DNA of 64,000 nt from an uncultured Desulfovibrio sp. (GCF_944324935.1 NZ_CALUYG010000001.1:62001-126000), one strand, 5' to 3'; shown: positions 1 through 8,401, counted from the first letter of the stretch. The notes: generated by a model from the sequence alone, not told the origin. Made by a program: numbers and translations.

Positions 1-1686
1 TGCGTGGCCATCGGCCTGCAGGACATCGACACCGTGGGGCCGCGGCTCGTGCCCGGCACGGCCGTGGTCCTGGCCCACGCCGTGGACGAGAACAACGTGC
101 CCCAGCGTGACGACGGCACGGCCCGCTATCTGCGCCATCGCATGCAGCAGTGGAGCGACGCCTGGGCGGCGCGTTCGGAAAAGATGTTCGACTTTTACGA
201 CGGCCCCGCCTACAGCAAGGCCACCGAGGATTTCGGCCGGTTCCGCCAGAACAAGCAGCGCCTGTTCAAGATGCTCTCGTTCATCAAGATCATCAACCGG
301 GACATTCACGTCCTGCAGGGGCCCGGCTACTGGGTCACCTGGTCCGAGCAGTTCTATACCGCCTCCAATCTGTCCACGGAAGGCGTGCGGCGGCTGTACT
401 GGCAGAAGGACAAGCAAGGGGAGTTCCGCATCGTCGGCATGGAATGGACGCCGCGCGATATGGGTATGCTGGCGGAATTCAAACAGGGCAAGCTCATCGC
501 CCAGGCCCTGCCGGTCCTGAGCGACAGCGGCGAGGGCCCCACGCGGCCCGCACTGGATATGCCCGAAAGCGCCGCTGACGAGAAGGCCGCGGGGACTGCC
601 GCCGCGGCCGCCGATGGCGAAAAGGAACGCCTGCTGGCGGCGGATGCGCTGGTGCCGCGCAACCGGCCGACGCGGATCACCGGCGAGGTCAACTGGGGCA
701 GCGGGGCCACTCTGGATACGCTGCGCCCCGATGAGCGCGAGCTTTCGCTGACAGGGGACGAGACGGCCGCCCAGGCGGAGACGCCGCAGGAAAAGGCGGC
801 GCCCGCGCAGGCGATGTCGCAGACCGTCGCTGCCGGTGAGGCTCAGGCAACGGCGACCGTGGCCACGCCCGCCGTGCAGGAGCCGGCAACGCCCCCGCCG
901 CCCCCGGCGCTGGAACTGACGCCCGTCCTGCGCCAGGAGCTTTCGGCGCGGGTCTCCGCGTGGCTGTCGGCCTTCACCGACCGCACACAGCGCCCGGAAG
1001 CGCTGGAAAACGCGTATTACGACAGCGGCCGCTTCAACAAGGTGAAGGGCCTGCCGCGCGGGTCGAGTCTCGCCCAGGAGCGCCGCGAACGTCAGCGCCT
1101 GCTGCGCTCGCCCTGGCTGCGCGTCTACCCCGGCCAGCAGGACTGGTCCGTGGACGGGCAAACGGCCGTCTGCCGCCTGCCGCTGCTCTTCGTGGGGCGA
1201 CAGGGTCTGGAGGAAGGCGTACGGGAGCTCTGGTGGCAGCGTGGCGAGGGCGACGCCTTCCGGCTGGTCGCCAGCCGCTGGACGCCCGGGCGGCAGGGCC
1301 TTGCCACGGTCTATCTGGAAGCCGTCAGCGGTGAGGCGAGCGCCATGCTCGAACGCTGGCGGGCTGCCTGGGAGAAGGCCGACCTGGATGCCTATGTCGA
1401 CTGCTATACCGCCGACGCCGTCCAGCAGGGCCGGCGGGGCGCACGCTTCCTGCGGCAGCAGAAGCAGAACCTCTGGCAGCGGGTCACCCCCACGCTGGTG
1501 CAGCTGAGCGGCATGCGCTTCTCGCTGGACCGTCGGGGCCTGCGGGCTGATATGATGCAGGTCTATGCCGACAGCAAGGGCATGAGCGACCGCGGCACCA
1601 AGACCCTGCTGCTGGAATATGACGGGGCGGACTGGCGCATCGCCCGTGAGGACTGGGTGGCCGAGCCGCCCGCACGGCAGCCATGA
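1..1686 (+). CDS. L,D-transpeptidase-like protein with three NTF2-like repeats (5' truncated)
   Basis: The reading frame is open from base 1, so the 5' end lies outside the window. The first codon is TGC, and the residues read CVAIGLQDID followed by VPGTAVV. That matches the tail of a YkuD L,D-transpeptidase domain (the usual ...HGC[VI] motif then a PGTxVV strand), so codon 1 is probably the catalytic Cys of peptidoglycan cross-linking. After it come three repeats that look like NTF2/SnoaL folds, at about residues 45-155, 310-425 and 440-555, each starting with a W..a[WF]..a pattern and ending in a strand plus W.P or W.A. A 130-residue Ala/Pro-rich linker separates repeats 1 and 2. The stop overlaps the next start (ATGA). 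The assignment rests on a partial motif; the repeats are seen directly. Confidence 0.7.
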   Translation, partial: CVAIGLQDIDTVGPRLVPGTAVVLAHAVDENNVPQRDDGTARYLRHRMQQWSDAWAARSEKMFDFYDGPAYSKATEDFGRFRQNKQRLFKMLSFIKIINRDIHVLQGPGYWVTWSEQFYTASNLSTEGVRRLYWQKDKQGEFRIVGMEWTPRDMGMLAEFKQGKLIAQALPVLSDSGEGPTRPALDMPESAADEKAAGTAAAAADGEKERLLAADALVPRNRPTRITGEVNWGSGATLDTLRPDERELSLTGDETAAQAETPQEKAAPAQAMSQTVAAGEAQATATVATPAVQEPATPPPPPALELTPVLRQELSARVSAWLSAFTDRTQRPEALENAYYDSGRFNKVKGLPRGSSLAQERRERQRLLRSPWLRVYPGQQDWSVDGQTAVCRLPLLFVGRQGLEEGVRELWWQRGEGDAFRLVASRWTPGRQGLATVYLEAVSGEASAMLERWRAAWEKADLDAYVDCYTADAVQQGRRGARFLRQQKQNLWQRVTPTLVQLSGMRFSLDRRGLRADMMQVYADSKGMSDRGTKTLLLEYDGADWRIAREDWVAEPPARQP

Positions 1687-2444
1687 GCAGCGATACACGA
1701 CTGAGCCTCATCCTGATGAGCGACGACGGGGCCCGGCGTACCTTGCGGGTACGGCGAGGGCGCTTCTATGCCGTCATGGTCTGCCTGCTGTGTTTCCCGC
1801 TGCTTGCCGCGGGGCTGGGCTGGTGGGCCGTGCGGCTCTGGCGGGACAATGGCGCGCTCGCAGCGGAGCAAGTCCGCCTCGAACGAGCCCTGCTGGAGGC
1901 CGAGGCCACCGCCGAACGTCTGGAGAACCTGGAGATCCTGCTCAAGGAGCAGAATGTGGACGGCCGTCGCCTGCTGGCGCTTCGGCTGGTCGGTCACTCC
2001 GAAGCCACCGCTTCCGTCCAGGCGGAGGAGAGCGCCGATGAGCAAAAGGAGATGGAGCAGGCACTGAAGCAGCCCGGTGAAGGCCCGGGACATGCGGAAT
2101 TCCCCGCCGTGACCTCCGATCTGGTCAAGGTGCTCAATGTGCGGGCCCGTTCGCTGGGCAACGGCCGCCTGCGCGTCTCGCTTGATCTGCGTAATACGGA
2201 ACGGCAGAAGGTGCTTTCCGGCGTGGTGGAAGTGACGCTGCTGACGGCTGACGGCCAGCAGCATGCCGTGAGCTTCGAGCCGGATGATGTGGGCGATTTC
2301 CGCATCAGCCGCTTCAAGCGTGCGGTCATGGTCTCCCGCCTGCCCCGATCCGTGGGCAAGCTGGAAAACAGTCAGGTCATCATCGAAGTGAAGAAGACCG
2401 GCGGCGAGCTCCTTTTCCGCAACATCTTTGCTGTGGAACGGTAG
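1683..2444 (+). CDS. single-pass membrane protein with coiled coil, partner of upstream transpeptidase-like gene
   Basis: This is a 253-residue protein of unknown function. The N-terminus is cytoplasmic and basic (RRTLRVRRGR), followed by one hydrophobic segment at about residues 28-50, a charged heptad-rich stretch at about 55-85 (coiled coil), an acidic Glu/Gln-rich linker, and a beta-rich C-terminal domain from about 140 to the end. The topology resembles the N-terminal part of periplasmic M23-type or divisome-associated proteins, but no peptidase motif (HxxxD, HxH) is present. Its ATG overlaps the TGA of the preceding gene by four bases, so the two are translationally coupled and probably act together at the cell wall. 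A strong terminator follows at once. Confidence 0.75.
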   Translation: MSSDTRLSLILMSDDGARRTLRVRRGRFYAVMVCLLCFPLLAAGLGWWAVRLWRDNGALAAEQVRLERALLEAEATAERLENLEILLKEQNVDGRRLLALRLVGHSEATASVQAEESADEQKEMEQALKQPGEGPGHAEFPAVTSDLVKVLNVRARSLGNGRLRVSLDLRNTERQKVLSGVVEVTLLTADGQQHAVSFEPDDVGDFRISRFKRAVMVSRLPRSVGKLENSQVIIEVKKTGGELLFRNIFAVER

Positions 2445-2470
2445 AACGCGTCGCCGGTGTGGATGGATGA

Positions 2471-2500
2471 GCGCATGCTTTGGGGCATGCGCTTTTTTTT
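2471..2500 (+). terminator. intrinsic terminator
   Basis: A 9-bp stem (GCGCATGCT-type arms pairing with GGCATGCGC) is followed directly by eight T residues, 27 bases after the stop of the membrane coiled-coil gene. It closes the transpeptidase operon. Confidence 0.9.
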
Positions 2501-2849
2501 GCCGTCGGCCACGATGCCGGGCTCGGCTCTCTGTCGGCGGAGGTATGGCCGCCCCCTGGCCGCGTGGAGCGGCGTTACCGGAACATGCGGAACCTGAAGA
2601 AAATTCAATCAAGGATGAATGGCCTGCACGCATCTCCAGAAGGTGGAGTGCGCGGAAGCGCTTCCCTGCGGTAGCATGGCGCATCTCGAAGGAAAATGAT
2701 GATGTATTATTGCAATAATGAAAATAAGACATGTATATTGCATCATATAACATTATAATACTGTTATTATGATAGTTTGTTGTCTTGTATTTCTCTTGAT
2801 TATCATGCTTTGTTCAAAAATTCTTTTTTTATAAAGTGTCAAATTAGTA

Positions 2850-2878
2850 TTGTTTGAACAATCAATCATTTATATAAC
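2850..2878 (+). promoter_or_regulatory. sigma-70-type promoter with palindromic operator
   Basis: TTGTTT (2850-2855), a 17-bp spacer and TATAAC (2873-2878) lie in a strongly AT-rich island (about 2690-2960) within otherwise GC-rich DNA. A perfect palindrome, ATTGTT-TG-AACAAT (2849-2862), covers the -35 box and looks like a repressor site. The rest of 2501-2848 shows no gene; it holds further AT-rich dyads such as ATAATA-CTGT-TATTAT near 2755. Confidence 0.5.
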
Positions 2879-2905
2879 CTGAAAAATTATTCACATGGTA
2901 CGGAT

Positions 2906-3001
2906 ATGGCAGAAAAAAATTGTTTAAATAAGATATTTTCTTTGCCTCCTGCACAAAAATTTGCTACTGAAGAACTGCGAAATGCCGTTTCTGGCTGGTG
3001 A
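2906..3001 (+). CDS. possible 31-codon upstream ORF in symporter leader
   Basis: An ATG-started frame of 31 codons ends in TGA in the leader of the symporter gene, downstream of the predicted promoter. The start has no good ribosome binding site. The peptide starts MAEKNCLNK, is mixed in composition and is not enriched in Ala or Gly, so it does not look like a classical attenuator peptide for an alanine/glycine transporter. It may be chance. Confidence 0.2.
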   Translation: MAEKNCLNKIFSLPPAQKFATEELRNAVSGW

Positions 3002-3064
3002 CGGCTTTCGTCTGGTCCGCGGCTGGGCAGCAATGCCCCCCCGAAACCACGACCGCAAGGTCGG
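2983..3064 (+). promoter_or_regulatory. structured 5' leader with two GNRA-capped hairpins
   Basis: Three helices can be drawn between the AT-rich promoter and the symporter start. They are GCCGT...ACGGC near 2983-3004; GGGCA-GCAA-TGCCC at 3025-3038; and CGACC-GCAA-GGTCG at 3050-3063. Two successive GCAA tetraloops in one leader are unusual and suggest a folded RNA element. It does not match the glycine or other common riboswitch consensus that I can recall. The ribosome binding site (GAGGAGG, 3077-3083) lies just after the last helix. Confidence 0.35.
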
Positions 3065-3088
3065 AAACGCTGCTATGAGGAGGCGGCT

Positions 3089-4498
3089 GTGGAATTTTTG
3101 GTTGATCTTTTGAAAGAATTGAACAGTATCGTCTGGGGCCCCATCATGCTCGTACTGCTGGTCGGTACGGGCCTGTATCTCAATTTCGGCCTCAAGTTTT
3201 ACTCGTTCCGCAACTGGATCCGCGCGTACAAATGTCTGTGGGACGGTCGGGATCACAAGTCCGAACACGGGGAGATATCGCCCTGGAACGCGCTTATGAC
3301 CGCCATCGCCGCCGACATCGGCACCGGCAACATCGTGGGCGTGGCCACGGCCATCGCCATCGGGGGGCCCGGCGCCCTGTTCTGGATGTGGATCACGGCC
3401 CTCGTGGGCATGATGACCAAATTTTCCGAAGTGCTGCTTTCCGTGCACTTTCGCGAAAAGACTCCCGCCGGCAACTGGGTGGGCGGCGCCATGTACTTCA
3501 TCAAGAACGGTCTGGGCAAAAACTGGACCTGGCTTGCCATCTGCTTCGCCGTGTTCGGGGCCTGCGCCTGTATCGGCACCGGCGCCATGGTGCAGGCCAA
3601 TGCCGTATGCGGCAACCTGGTGAGCACGTTCGGCCTCAACAAGTATCTGGTGGCCGTGGTGCTGGTGATTTTGTGCGTGATGGTGCTGCTGGGCGGCGTC
3701 AAGCGCGTCGGCGCCGTAGCCGGCAAGCTCGTGCCCTTCATGGCCGGTTTCTACATCATCATGTGTCTCATCATCATCGGCCTGCACATCGACCGCGTGC
3801 CCTCCGTCTTCCTCTGGGTGGTGACGGACGCCTTCACGCCCACCGCGGCGCAGGGCGGCTTTGTGGGCGCCACCATTATGATGGCCATCCAGATGGGCAT
3901 GGCCCGCGGCATTTTCTCCAATGAAGCCGGCCTCGGCACGGCACCCATGGCCCATGCGGCCTCCACGGCGGAAAGCCCGCTGGTTCAGGCCTCCATCGGC
4001 ATGCTGGACGTGTTCATCGACACCATCATTGTCTGCTCCATGACCGGTTTCGTGATCCTGGTCGCCGTTGTGCCCGAAACGCTGCCCGCCGGCGTGGCCG
4101 CCGGTGTGGCCGCCGGCGATCCCCTTTGGAGCAGCGGGCTCAATGGTGGGCAGCTCAGCGCCGTGGCTTTCGGATCCTCGCTGGCAGGTTTCGGGGAGTA
4201 CGGCGTGAGCTTCGCGCTGGCCCTTTTTGCCTTCACCACCACCCTCGGCTGGTGCGTCTACGGCGAACGCTGCGTCATCTTCCTCTTCGGCGACAAGGCC
4301 CAGGTCGCCTTCCGCATCGTGTATTGCCTTGCCGTGGGCGTGGGCGCCGTCATCGCGCTCGACATGGTGTGGCTCATCGCCGACACCTGCAATGCGCTCA
4401 TGGCCTTCCCCAACCTCTTCGGCATCCTCTTCCTGAGCCCGGTGCTCTTCCAGATCGTCCGGGAAGAAGTGAAGAAGGACCCGCGCTTCGTCTGCTAG
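3089..4498 (+). CDS. sodium:alanine/glycine symporter (AGCS family)
   Basis: A 469-residue inner-membrane protein with about ten hydrophobic segments. It has AGCS family landmarks: an N-terminal GPIMLVLLVGTGLYL segment, the ADIGTGNIVGVATAIAIGGPGALFWMW region (residues about 72-100), and ARGIFSNEAGLGTAP (about 271-285), which is the family signature around the sodium site. It should import alanine or glycine with Na+. The GTG start at 3089 is chosen because GAGGAGG sits six bases upstream and the protein then begins at the usual family N-terminus. It is a single-gene unit with its own AT-rich promoter and a terminator. Substrate (Ala versus Gly) cannot be told from sequence. Confidence 0.93.
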   Translation: MEFLVDLLKELNSIVWGPIMLVLLVGTGLYLNFGLKFYSFRNWIRAYKCLWDGRDHKSEHGEISPWNALMTAIAADIGTGNIVGVATAIAIGGPGALFWMWITALVGMMTKFSEVLLSVHFREKTPAGNWVGGAMYFIKNGLGKNWTWLAICFAVFGACACIGTGAMVQANAVCGNLVSTFGLNKYLVAVVLVILCVMVLLGGVKRVGAVAGKLVPFMAGFYIIMCLIIIGLHIDRVPSVFLWVVTDAFTPTAAQGGFVGATIMMAIQMGMARGIFSNEAGLGTAPMAHAASTAESPLVQASIGMLDVFIDTIIVCSMTGFVILVAVVPETLPAGVAAGVAAGDPLWSSGLNGGQLSAVAFGSSLAGFGEYGVSFALALFAFTTTLGWCVYGERCVIFLFGDKAQVAFRIVYCLAVGVGAVIALDMVWLIADTCNALMAFPNLFGILFLSPVLFQIVREEVKKDPRFVC

Positions 4499-4524
4499 CT
4501 CGTGCGGCAGTCAGCGTACTGATG

Positions 4525-4556
4525 AAAAGGGGGCGCCCGCCATGCGTCCCCTTTTT
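4525..4556 (+). terminator. intrinsic terminator
   Basis: The arms AAAAGGGGGCG and CGTCCCCTTTTT enclose a short loop, and the 3' arm supplies the T-run. It lies 26 bases after the symporter stop. Confidence 0.8.
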
Positions 4557-4667
4557 GATGATCGCCGGCAGCCGCCGGCGGAAGGGCCTGCGGCGGCGCG
4601 CGGATGGATTCGCGTCAATGTGAAAAAAAGAGCAGCACATTTGCGCGGTTGAGCGCTTCACAAGATG

Positions 4668-4720
4668 TTGGCCTTTTGGTACGCTTCGCTATGAATCTCC
4701 GCTTTCGGCGGGACTTTTTT
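4668..4720 (+). promoter_or_regulatory. candidate rnf operon promoter and leader hairpin
   Basis: TTGGCC (4668-4673), 16 bp, TATGAA (4690-4695) forms a plausible promoter. Just after it, CCGC-TTTCG-GCGG (4699-4711) is followed three bases later by six T residues (4715-4720). This looks like a small attenuator lying before the cytochrome start. Both calls are by eye. Confidence 0.35.
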
Positions 4721-4761
4721 GCCGGCGGGGTGCGCCATTGATGAGAAGGAGGGGCAAGGCC

Positions 4762-5580
4762 TTGCAAAAACGCTATCTTCCCGTGACCATACTGGTCGTG
4801 GTTCTGGCCGTCCTCGGCATAGGGGGCTATGTGGCGCCCCTGCTCATGCCGCAGGCGGCTCCTGTTTCCCCACAGCGCATCCTGCTTCCCAACGCAGGCG
4901 GCGCCGTGGTCTTTGACCACAATGTCCATGCCGGTCTGCCCGGCATGACGTGCAGCACCTGTCATCACGACAGCCTGACCCCCACGCCGGAACCGGCCAG
5001 CGTGCGTTCCTGCGCGCAGTGTCACGGGCAGACCTTCGATGCGGCGTTCCGCAAGGAACACGTCAGCCGCTACGACCGGGACGCCTGCGTCACCTGCCAT
5101 CATTACGAACTGGACCGCAAGAAGTGGGGACACAAGCGCCATGCCCGGGAGCTGGGCGTGGACTGCCGCGACTGCCATCACAAGGATACGGGGATCGAGC
5201 CCGAGCCGCAGAACTGCGCCGACTGCCATGAGGCCGGGGCCGCTCCCACGCACTGGCCCGCCGAGCCCGGGACGCCGCCCAATCTCGCCGATGCCGTACA
5301 CGCCCGCTGCGTGACCTGCCATGAGGATATCTTCGCCCAAAAGGTCAACGGCTGCGCATCCTGCCATGAGGTGAAGCCCATGCGGGAACAGCCGGCCGAA
5401 GCGCGCGGCAAGGTCTCGCCGCTCTATGCCGATTGCGTCGTCTGCCATGAGGCGGGCGGCGACAGGCTCCTGCTGGGCCGCATGGACGCTTTCCACAAGC
5501 AGTGCATGGGCTGTCACGAAAGCGCGGGCAAGGGGCCGTTCAAGAAGGGGCAGTGCGCCCAGTGTCATACCTCGAAGTGA
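4762..5580 (+). CDS. Rnf-associated ten-heme cytochrome c
   Basis: The protein holds ten CxxCH heme c sites (CSTCH, CAQCH, CVTCH, CRDCH, CADCH, CVTCH, CASCH, CVVCH, CMGCH, CAQCH), most with extra His residues suited to bis-His ligation. A single N-terminal hydrophobic segment (VTILVVVLAVLGIGGYVAP) exports or anchors it in the periplasm. Desulfovibrio rnf operons characteristically begin with such a cytochrome, thought to pass electrons between Rnf and periplasmic carriers. Three in-frame starts exist: TTG 4738, ATG 4741 and TTG 4762. AAGGAGGGG at 4746-4754 is correctly spaced only for TTG 4762, so that start is used (272 residues); ATG 4741 would add seven residues. The gene is seven bases from rnfC. 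Confidence 0.92.
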   Translation: MQKRYLPVTILVVVLAVLGIGGYVAPLLMPQAAPVSPQRILLPNAGGAVVFDHNVHAGLPGMTCSTCHHDSLTPTPEPASVRSCAQCHGQTFDAAFRKEHVSRYDRDACVTCHHYELDRKKWGHKRHARELGVDCRDCHHKDTGIEPEPQNCADCHEAGAAPTHWPAEPGTPPNLADAVHARCVTCHEDIFAQKVNGCASCHEVKPMREQPAEARGKVSPLYADCVVCHEAGGDRLLLGRMDAFHKQCMGCHESAGKGPFKKGQCAQCHTSK

Positions 5581-5587
5581 GGCGAGC

Positions 5588-6859
5588 ATGAAAGAACTTT
5601 TCCAGATGCTGCCGGATCCGCGATTCCACCTGGTATACGGCATCACGCAGCGATTCAGCGAGGGGCCGGAGCCACGACAGGTACGCCTCAATCGTGAGGG
5701 CTTCAAGCTCCTCGAGGGCATCACCAAAAAAACGCTGGTGCATCCCTGGCAGAAGCTGGGCGTGCATCCTTCCCCGGCCAGGGGGGATGTGTTCTCGCCC
5801 ATTTTCGGGCGGATCACGGAGATCAACGAGCGCTCCATCTTCATGGAGGCCGTGGAGCCTGACGAGGAGCTGCGCGCCGCCGCCCGGGCCGTGGAAAAGG
5901 TCGATCTGCTGGCCATGCCCGAGCGGGGACAGGACCTTGTGCCCATCCTCAAGGGGTTGGGCCTCAACACGAAATCGCTCGGGCAGGACTGCGAGACGCT
6001 CATCATCAACGGCCTCAACCCCGATCCCGGCGTGACCTGGGCCGAACCCATGCTGCTCGCCCACCAGCGCAATCTCCACAACGGGCTGGAGATGCTGCGC
6101 CGCCTCTCGCCGGCCAGGCGCATCCTGCTGGCCGTGCCCAAGGAGATACGCCTCCAGCACCATGATGTGGAGATCGTGCACGTCCCCTCCCACTATCCGG
6201 CCAGCGTGAACGCCCTGGTCGTCAAGGCCGTGACCGGCAGAGAACAGCCCGAGGGCGTGGGCATCGTGGGCCTGCACAATGTCTGGAGCCTCGGGCGGGT
6301 GACGGTGACCGGCCTGCCCCTGACGGAAACGGTCATCACCATCGGCAGCTTTACCCATTCCGGCAACTACATCGTCAAGGAAGGCAGCATGCTCGGCGAG
6401 CTGCTGGCCTTTGCCAACATCGAGCTCAAGGATGGGGATACGCTGGTGCGTGGCGGCCCGCTGCGCGGCGAGAGCATCGAAAAGCTCTCGCGCAGCGTCA
6501 CCAAGGGGGCGACGGGGGTCTTTGTGGTGGAGGCGGGCAGCGTGCCCGCCATGGAGGGGCACAGCCCCTGCATCAACTGCGGGGCCTGCGTGCTCGTCTG
6601 TCCCGCGCGTCTGAGCCCCAACCTGCTGAGCCGCTATGCGGAATTCGCTCTGCATGAGCGGGCCCGCAAGGAATATGTGGAACAGTGTCTGGAATGCGGC
6701 CTCTGCGGCTATGTCTGCATCGCGCGGCGGCCCGTGCTCCAGTATATCCGTCTGGCCAAACACAAGCTGGCCGAGGCCGATGCCGCCCGACGCCTGGAAG
6801 AACTCAAACCCGTCGGACAGGAAGAGGCCGCGTCCGGCGCCGCCAAAGGAGGCAACTGA
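5588..6859 (+). CDS. rnfC: electron transport complex subunit RnfC
   Basis: A 423-residue soluble subunit of the Rnf ferredoxin:NAD+ oxidoreductase, facing the cytoplasm and carrying the NADH/FMN-binding core and two [4Fe-4S] clusters. The cluster motifs are CINCGACVLVCP and CLECGLCGYVC in the last quarter. Upstream is the SLBB/NuoF-like region, including GxHNVxSLGRV and SFTHSGNYIVKEG. The ATG at 5588 follows the cytochrome stop by seven bases. The open frame extends upstream inside the cytochrome gene, but the protein there is shadow sequence. The short start matches the family N-terminus in this lineage. The stop overlaps rnfD by one base. Confidence 0.95.
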   Translation: MKELFQMLPDPRFHLVYGITQRFSEGPEPRQVRLNREGFKLLEGITKKTLVHPWQKLGVHPSPARGDVFSPIFGRITEINERSIFMEAVEPDEELRAAARAVEKVDLLAMPERGQDLVPILKGLGLNTKSLGQDCETLIINGLNPDPGVTWAEPMLLAHQRNLHNGLEMLRRLSPARRILLAVPKEIRLQHHDVEIVHVPSHYPASVNALVVKAVTGREQPEGVGIVGLHNVWSLGRVTVTGLPLTETVITIGSFTHSGNYIVKEGSMLGELLAFANIELKDGDTLVRGGPLRGESIEKLSRSVTKGATGVFVVEAGSVPAMEGHSPCINCGACVLVCPARLSPNLLSRYAEFALHERARKEYVEQCLECGLCGYVCIARRPVLQYIRLAKHKLAEADAARRLEELKPVGQEEAASGAAKGGN

Positions 6860-7812
6860 TGACTGCCGCGTCGTCTTCCGTCCTGCTGGCCATGAGCGCG
6901 CCGCCGTACTGGCACTGCGGGCGCAGCATCCGCCGGCAGAGTCTCTACACGCTGGCGGCGCTGCTGCCCGCCATCTGTTTTGCCGTCTGGAACTGGGGCC
7001 TGCCCGCCGTGCGCGTCATGGCCCTGAGCATCGCCGTATGCGTGGTCGTGGAGGCGCTCTGCCAGAAACTCATGGGGCGCGAGCTGGCCGTGGACGATCT
7101 GACGGCCGTCTGTTCGGGCCTGCTGCTGGCCTTCCTGCTGCCGGCGGATTCCCCGTGGTGGATCGTCGCGCTCGGCGCGGTGATCTCCATCACGCTGGGC
7201 AAGATGGCCTTCGGGGGGCTGGGGGCCAACCCGGTCAATACCGTTCTGGTGGGCTGGGCCGTGCTCTTCGTCTCCTTCCCGCTGCATATGGACGCCAACG
7301 CCGCCTCGCTGGGCACGCAGTTCGTGGATCCGCTGGTGCGGCTCAAATTCTTCGGCGCCGAACAGGCGGCCCACATCCCGCTGACCGATCTGCTGCTCGG
7401 CCGCCAGATCAACGGTCTCGGGGCCGGGCAGATCGGCGCGCTCTTCGTGGGCGGGTCCCTGCTCTGCATGCGGGGGATCCTGCGCTGGCATTCGGCCCTG
7501 GGCTTCTTTCTCGGCGTGGCGGGCATCGCGGCCGTTTTCCACGCCTCCGACCCCACGCTGCACGCCTCGCCGCTCTACCATCTCTGCACGGGATCGGTCA
7601 TGCTGGGCGGCTTCTTTCTGATCACCGATCCCGCCAACGCCCCGTCGCGCCCGCTGCCCATGTTCCTTTACGGGCTCATCGGCGGCGGGCTGGTGATGGC
7701 CATACGCAAATACGGCGTCTACACGGACGGTACGCCCTTTGCCATCCTGCTGGTCAACATGCTGACCCCGCTTCTGGACATGATCCGTCCCAAACCCTTC
7801 GGAGTGCGCTAG
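6859..7812 (+). CDS. rnfD: electron transport complex membrane subunit RnfD
   Basis: A 317-residue polytopic inner-membrane subunit with about nine to ten hydrophobic segments. Family landmarks are visible: LAFLLP, GKMAFGGLGANPVNTVLVGWA, LCTGSVMLGGFFLITDP and IRKYGVYTDGTPFAILLVN. RnfD normally carries FMN covalently on a Thr in an SGAT-type motif located before a PLxxLK segment. Here that segment reads QFVDPLVRLKFFG, with the SGAT residues absent and no Thr in their place. The ATG overlaps the rnfC stop (TGATG) and rnfG begins two bases after its stop. The family call is secure; loss of the flavin site is inferred from alignment to remembered homologs. Confidence 0.93.
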   Translation: MTAASSSVLLAMSAPPYWHCGRSIRRQSLYTLAALLPAICFAVWNWGLPAVRVMALSIAVCVVVEALCQKLMGRELAVDDLTAVCSGLLLAFLLPADSPWWIVALGAVISITLGKMAFGGLGANPVNTVLVGWAVLFVSFPLHMDANAASLGTQFVDPLVRLKFFGAEQAAHIPLTDLLLGRQINGLGAGQIGALFVGGSLLCMRGILRWHSALGFFLGVAGIAAVFHASDPTLHASPLYHLCTGSVMLGGFFLITDPANAPSRPLPMFLYGLIGGGLVMAIRKYGVYTDGTPFAILLVNMLTPLLDMIRPKPFGVR

Positions 7813-7813
7813 C

Positions 7814-8392
7814 ATGGGCGATATCGTACGCATGATCGTTGTGCTGTCGGCCCTGTGCGGCCTGAGCGGCTTCGCGCTTTCCTATCTCAAGATGGTGACG
7901 GCGTCGGGCATCGAGGAGCAGGTGCTCACCTATGTGCAGGGGCCGGCCATCCACAGGGTCTTTACCGGGCTGGACAACAACCCCATTGCCGACCGCAAGA
8001 CCTTCGCCCTGCCGGACGGCCGGGAAGTGCGCGTCTTTCCGGCGCGGCGCGGCGGCCTGCTGGTGGGGGTGGCCATCGAGGACAAGGGCAAGGGCTACGG
8101 CGGGGATGTCGGCTTCATGGTCGGCTTCAACGTGTCGGACGACACGCTGGCGGGCATCGGGGCCACGGAACTCAAGGAAACGCCAGGCCTCGGCATGCGC
8201 ATTGCCGAACCCGCCTTCAGCGGACAGTTCGTCGGCAAGACCCTGCCGGTGGCGCTCAAGGCCCAGGGCGGCAGCATCGACGCCGTTTCCGGGGCGACCA
8301 TCTCCTCCACAGGCGCGGTGACGGCCGTCAACAACGCCGCCGCCGTCTACACGGCACTCAAGCCGGAAATCCTCAAGACCTGGGGCAAATAG
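7814..8392 (+). CDS. rnfG: electron transport complex flavoprotein subunit RnfG
   Basis: A 192-residue protein with one N-terminal membrane anchor (residues about 7-27) and a periplasmic FMN-binding domain. The flavinylation motif SGATISST is present near residue 157, where the second Thr-containing position (SGAT) receives FMN through a phosphodiester bond made by ApbE. The pattern GATELKETPGLG, typical of the family, lies at about 116-127. It passes electrons across the membrane within Rnf. It lies between rnfD and rnfE with two- and nine-base gaps. Confidence 0.95.
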   Translation: MGDIVRMIVVLSALCGLSGFALSYLKMVTASGIEEQVLTYVQGPAIHRVFTGLDNNPIADRKTFALPDGREVRVFPARRGGLLVGVAIEDKGKGYGGDVGFMVGFNVSDDTLAGIGATELKETPGLGMRIAEPAFSGQFVGKTLPVALKAQGGSIDAVSGATISSTGAVTAVNNAAAVYTALKPEILKTWGK

Positions 8393-8401
8393 GAGGCCAC
8401 C

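Noticed and set aside
2983..3064. Glycine or c-di-GMP riboswitch
   Set aside because: The hairpins have GCAA loops but the conserved core sequences of these riboswitches are not present.
5426..5587. Upstream extension of RnfC inside the cytochrome gene
   Set aside because: It overlaps the last CxxCH motifs in another frame; ATG 5588 begins the recognisable RnfC sequence.
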